64,000 nucleotides of DNA, taken from positions 159,716 to 223,715 of the forward strand of contig NZ_FXAO01000007.1 of the NCBI RefSeq assembly GCF_900177645.1, written 5' to 3'. This stretch comes from Arenibacter troitsensis (GTDB lineage Bacteria; Bacteroidota; Bacteroidia; Flavobacteriales; Flavobacteriaceae). The stretch's first letter is position 1, and each line of letters starts with the position of its first letter. Both the position numbers and the translations under genes were made by a program. Below are positions 63,614 to 64,000 of this stretch, piece after piece. The notes under the pieces are model-generated. The model was not told the DNA's origin. It made no database searches and saw only the letters and a list, made by a program, of their open reading frames with translations.

Positions 63614-64000
63614 ATGATCCAATCAATGACAGGGTTTGGGAAGCATGTAATTCAACTTCCATCTAAAAAAATTACAATAGAAATTAAATCCCTTAACAGC
63701 AAAAGTCTCGATTTAAACGCCAGAATTCCTTCTACATATAGGGAAAAGGAATTGGAATTGCGCAGGACTATTGCAGGCTCATTGGTCAGGGGCAAGATAG
63801 ATTTTGGACTTTATATTGAAAATACCGGCGCAGAGACTTCTTCTGAGGTAAACGAAGTAGTGGTTAGGCAATACATGAAGCAGTTGGGACATATTGTTTC
63901 AGGGAATGAAATGGGTCTTTTGGAAATTGCTATGCGCATGCCCGATACTATGAAAACGGAACGGGAAGACATTGATGAAGAGGAATACAAGGTCATTAAG
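63614..64000 (+). CDS. YicC/YloC-family endoribonuclease, 5' part
   Basis: 129 codons from ATG 63614 to the window end, open at the 3' side. The N-terminus MIQSMTGFGKHVIQLPSKKI, SLNSKSLDLNARIPSTY and the ELELRRTIAGSLVRGKIDFG segment are typical of the YicC N-terminal domain. YicC homologues are RNA-cleaving proteins linked to sRNA decay. The rest of the gene (about 160 residues expected) lies outside. Confidence 0.93.
   Translation, partial: MIQSMTGFGKHVIQLPSKKITIEIKSLNSKSLDLNARIPSTYREKELELRRTIAGSLVRGKIDFGLYIENTGAETSSEVNEVVVRQYMKQLGHIVSGNEMGLLEIAMRMPDTMKTEREDIDEEEYKVIK

Noticed and set aside
1-64000. tRNA, rRNA, CRISPR arrays, insertion sequences, prophage or restriction/defence systems.
   Set aside because: No cloverleaf-like sequences, regularly spaced repeats, transposase motifs or defence-gene families were seen in the intergenic regions or reading frames.

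Overview
The window reads as a chromosome segment of a marine-type member of the Bacteroidota, most likely Flavobacteriaceae (Arenibacter/Maribacter/Zobellia-like). The reasons are the protein families (hybrid two-component regulator with propeller and AraC domains, DUF1460, DUF3109, SdpI, DUF1080, a SusC/D-free sugar oxidation locus), the moderate GC content, and -7 promoter elements of the Bacteroidota form TAnnTTTG. No rRNA, tRNA, CRISPR array, phage or intact insertion sequence was seen.

Layout. 0-6 kb: leftward heme operon hemA-hemC-hemD-hemE followed by an EI24/CysZ-like membrane gene, with a divergent AraC regulator. 6-15 kb: loosely spaced carbohydrate genes (ThuA-like lipoprotein, GH16, Tat-exported Gfo/Idh/MocA oxidoreductase, FKBP, GyrI-like, a double-SGNH esterase). 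The gene-poor gaps here hold a probable structured RNA and decayed coding remnants. 15-20 kb: DUF1460, a 1181-residue TraB/GumN protein and an MscS channel, all leftward. 21-28 kb: hemH-MATE, hemJ, a histidine kinase, an enoyl-CoA hydratase and an exported unknown. 28-37 kb: housekeeping genes (radical SAM, HD, PlsC, bacilliredoxin, TerB-DnaJ, HupE/UreJ-like, dCMP deaminase, S41 protease, MarC, DUF3109). 37-45 kb: a LytS/LytTR-type two-component pair, a 57-residue small protein gene, and an orphan hybrid two-component regulator. 45-50.5 kb: small-protein genes, class Ia ribonucleotide reductase nrdB and nrdA, and two 28-residue membrane microprotein genes. 50.6-63.1 kb: an apparently periplasmic 3-keto-glycoside type locus made of two GMC dehydrogenases, one Tat-signal subunit-3 protein, three xylose-isomerase-like TIM barrels, a Gfo/Idh/MocA oxidoreductase, an MFS transporter and two DUF1080 lipoproteins. 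It ends with SdpI and the 5' part of yicC.

How the parts work together. hemA, C, D, E, J and H cover most of the route from glutamyl-tRNA to protoheme; hemB, hemL and the coproporphyrinogen oxidase step are not here. The 50-63 kb locus fits oxidation of a glycoside at C3 outside the cytoplasm, then cleavage or isomerisation of the 3-keto product and uptake; the substrate is not deducible from sequence.

The most novel-looking signals are small. (1) Three intergenic promoters share one geometry: two direct half-sites with a 21-base period ending exactly 30 bases before a TAnnTTTG-like element. All lie near a LytTR regulator and precede small-protein genes. (2) Two adjacent, related 28-residue membrane proteins are encoded after nrdA, one with its start codon inside a 16-bp stem. 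(3) A small lipoprotein gene is split by an in-frame TAG. (4) Symmetric operator-like palindromes lie in both divergent promoter regions of the GMC genes. (5) Homologous decayed fragments flank the GH16-GNAT segment.
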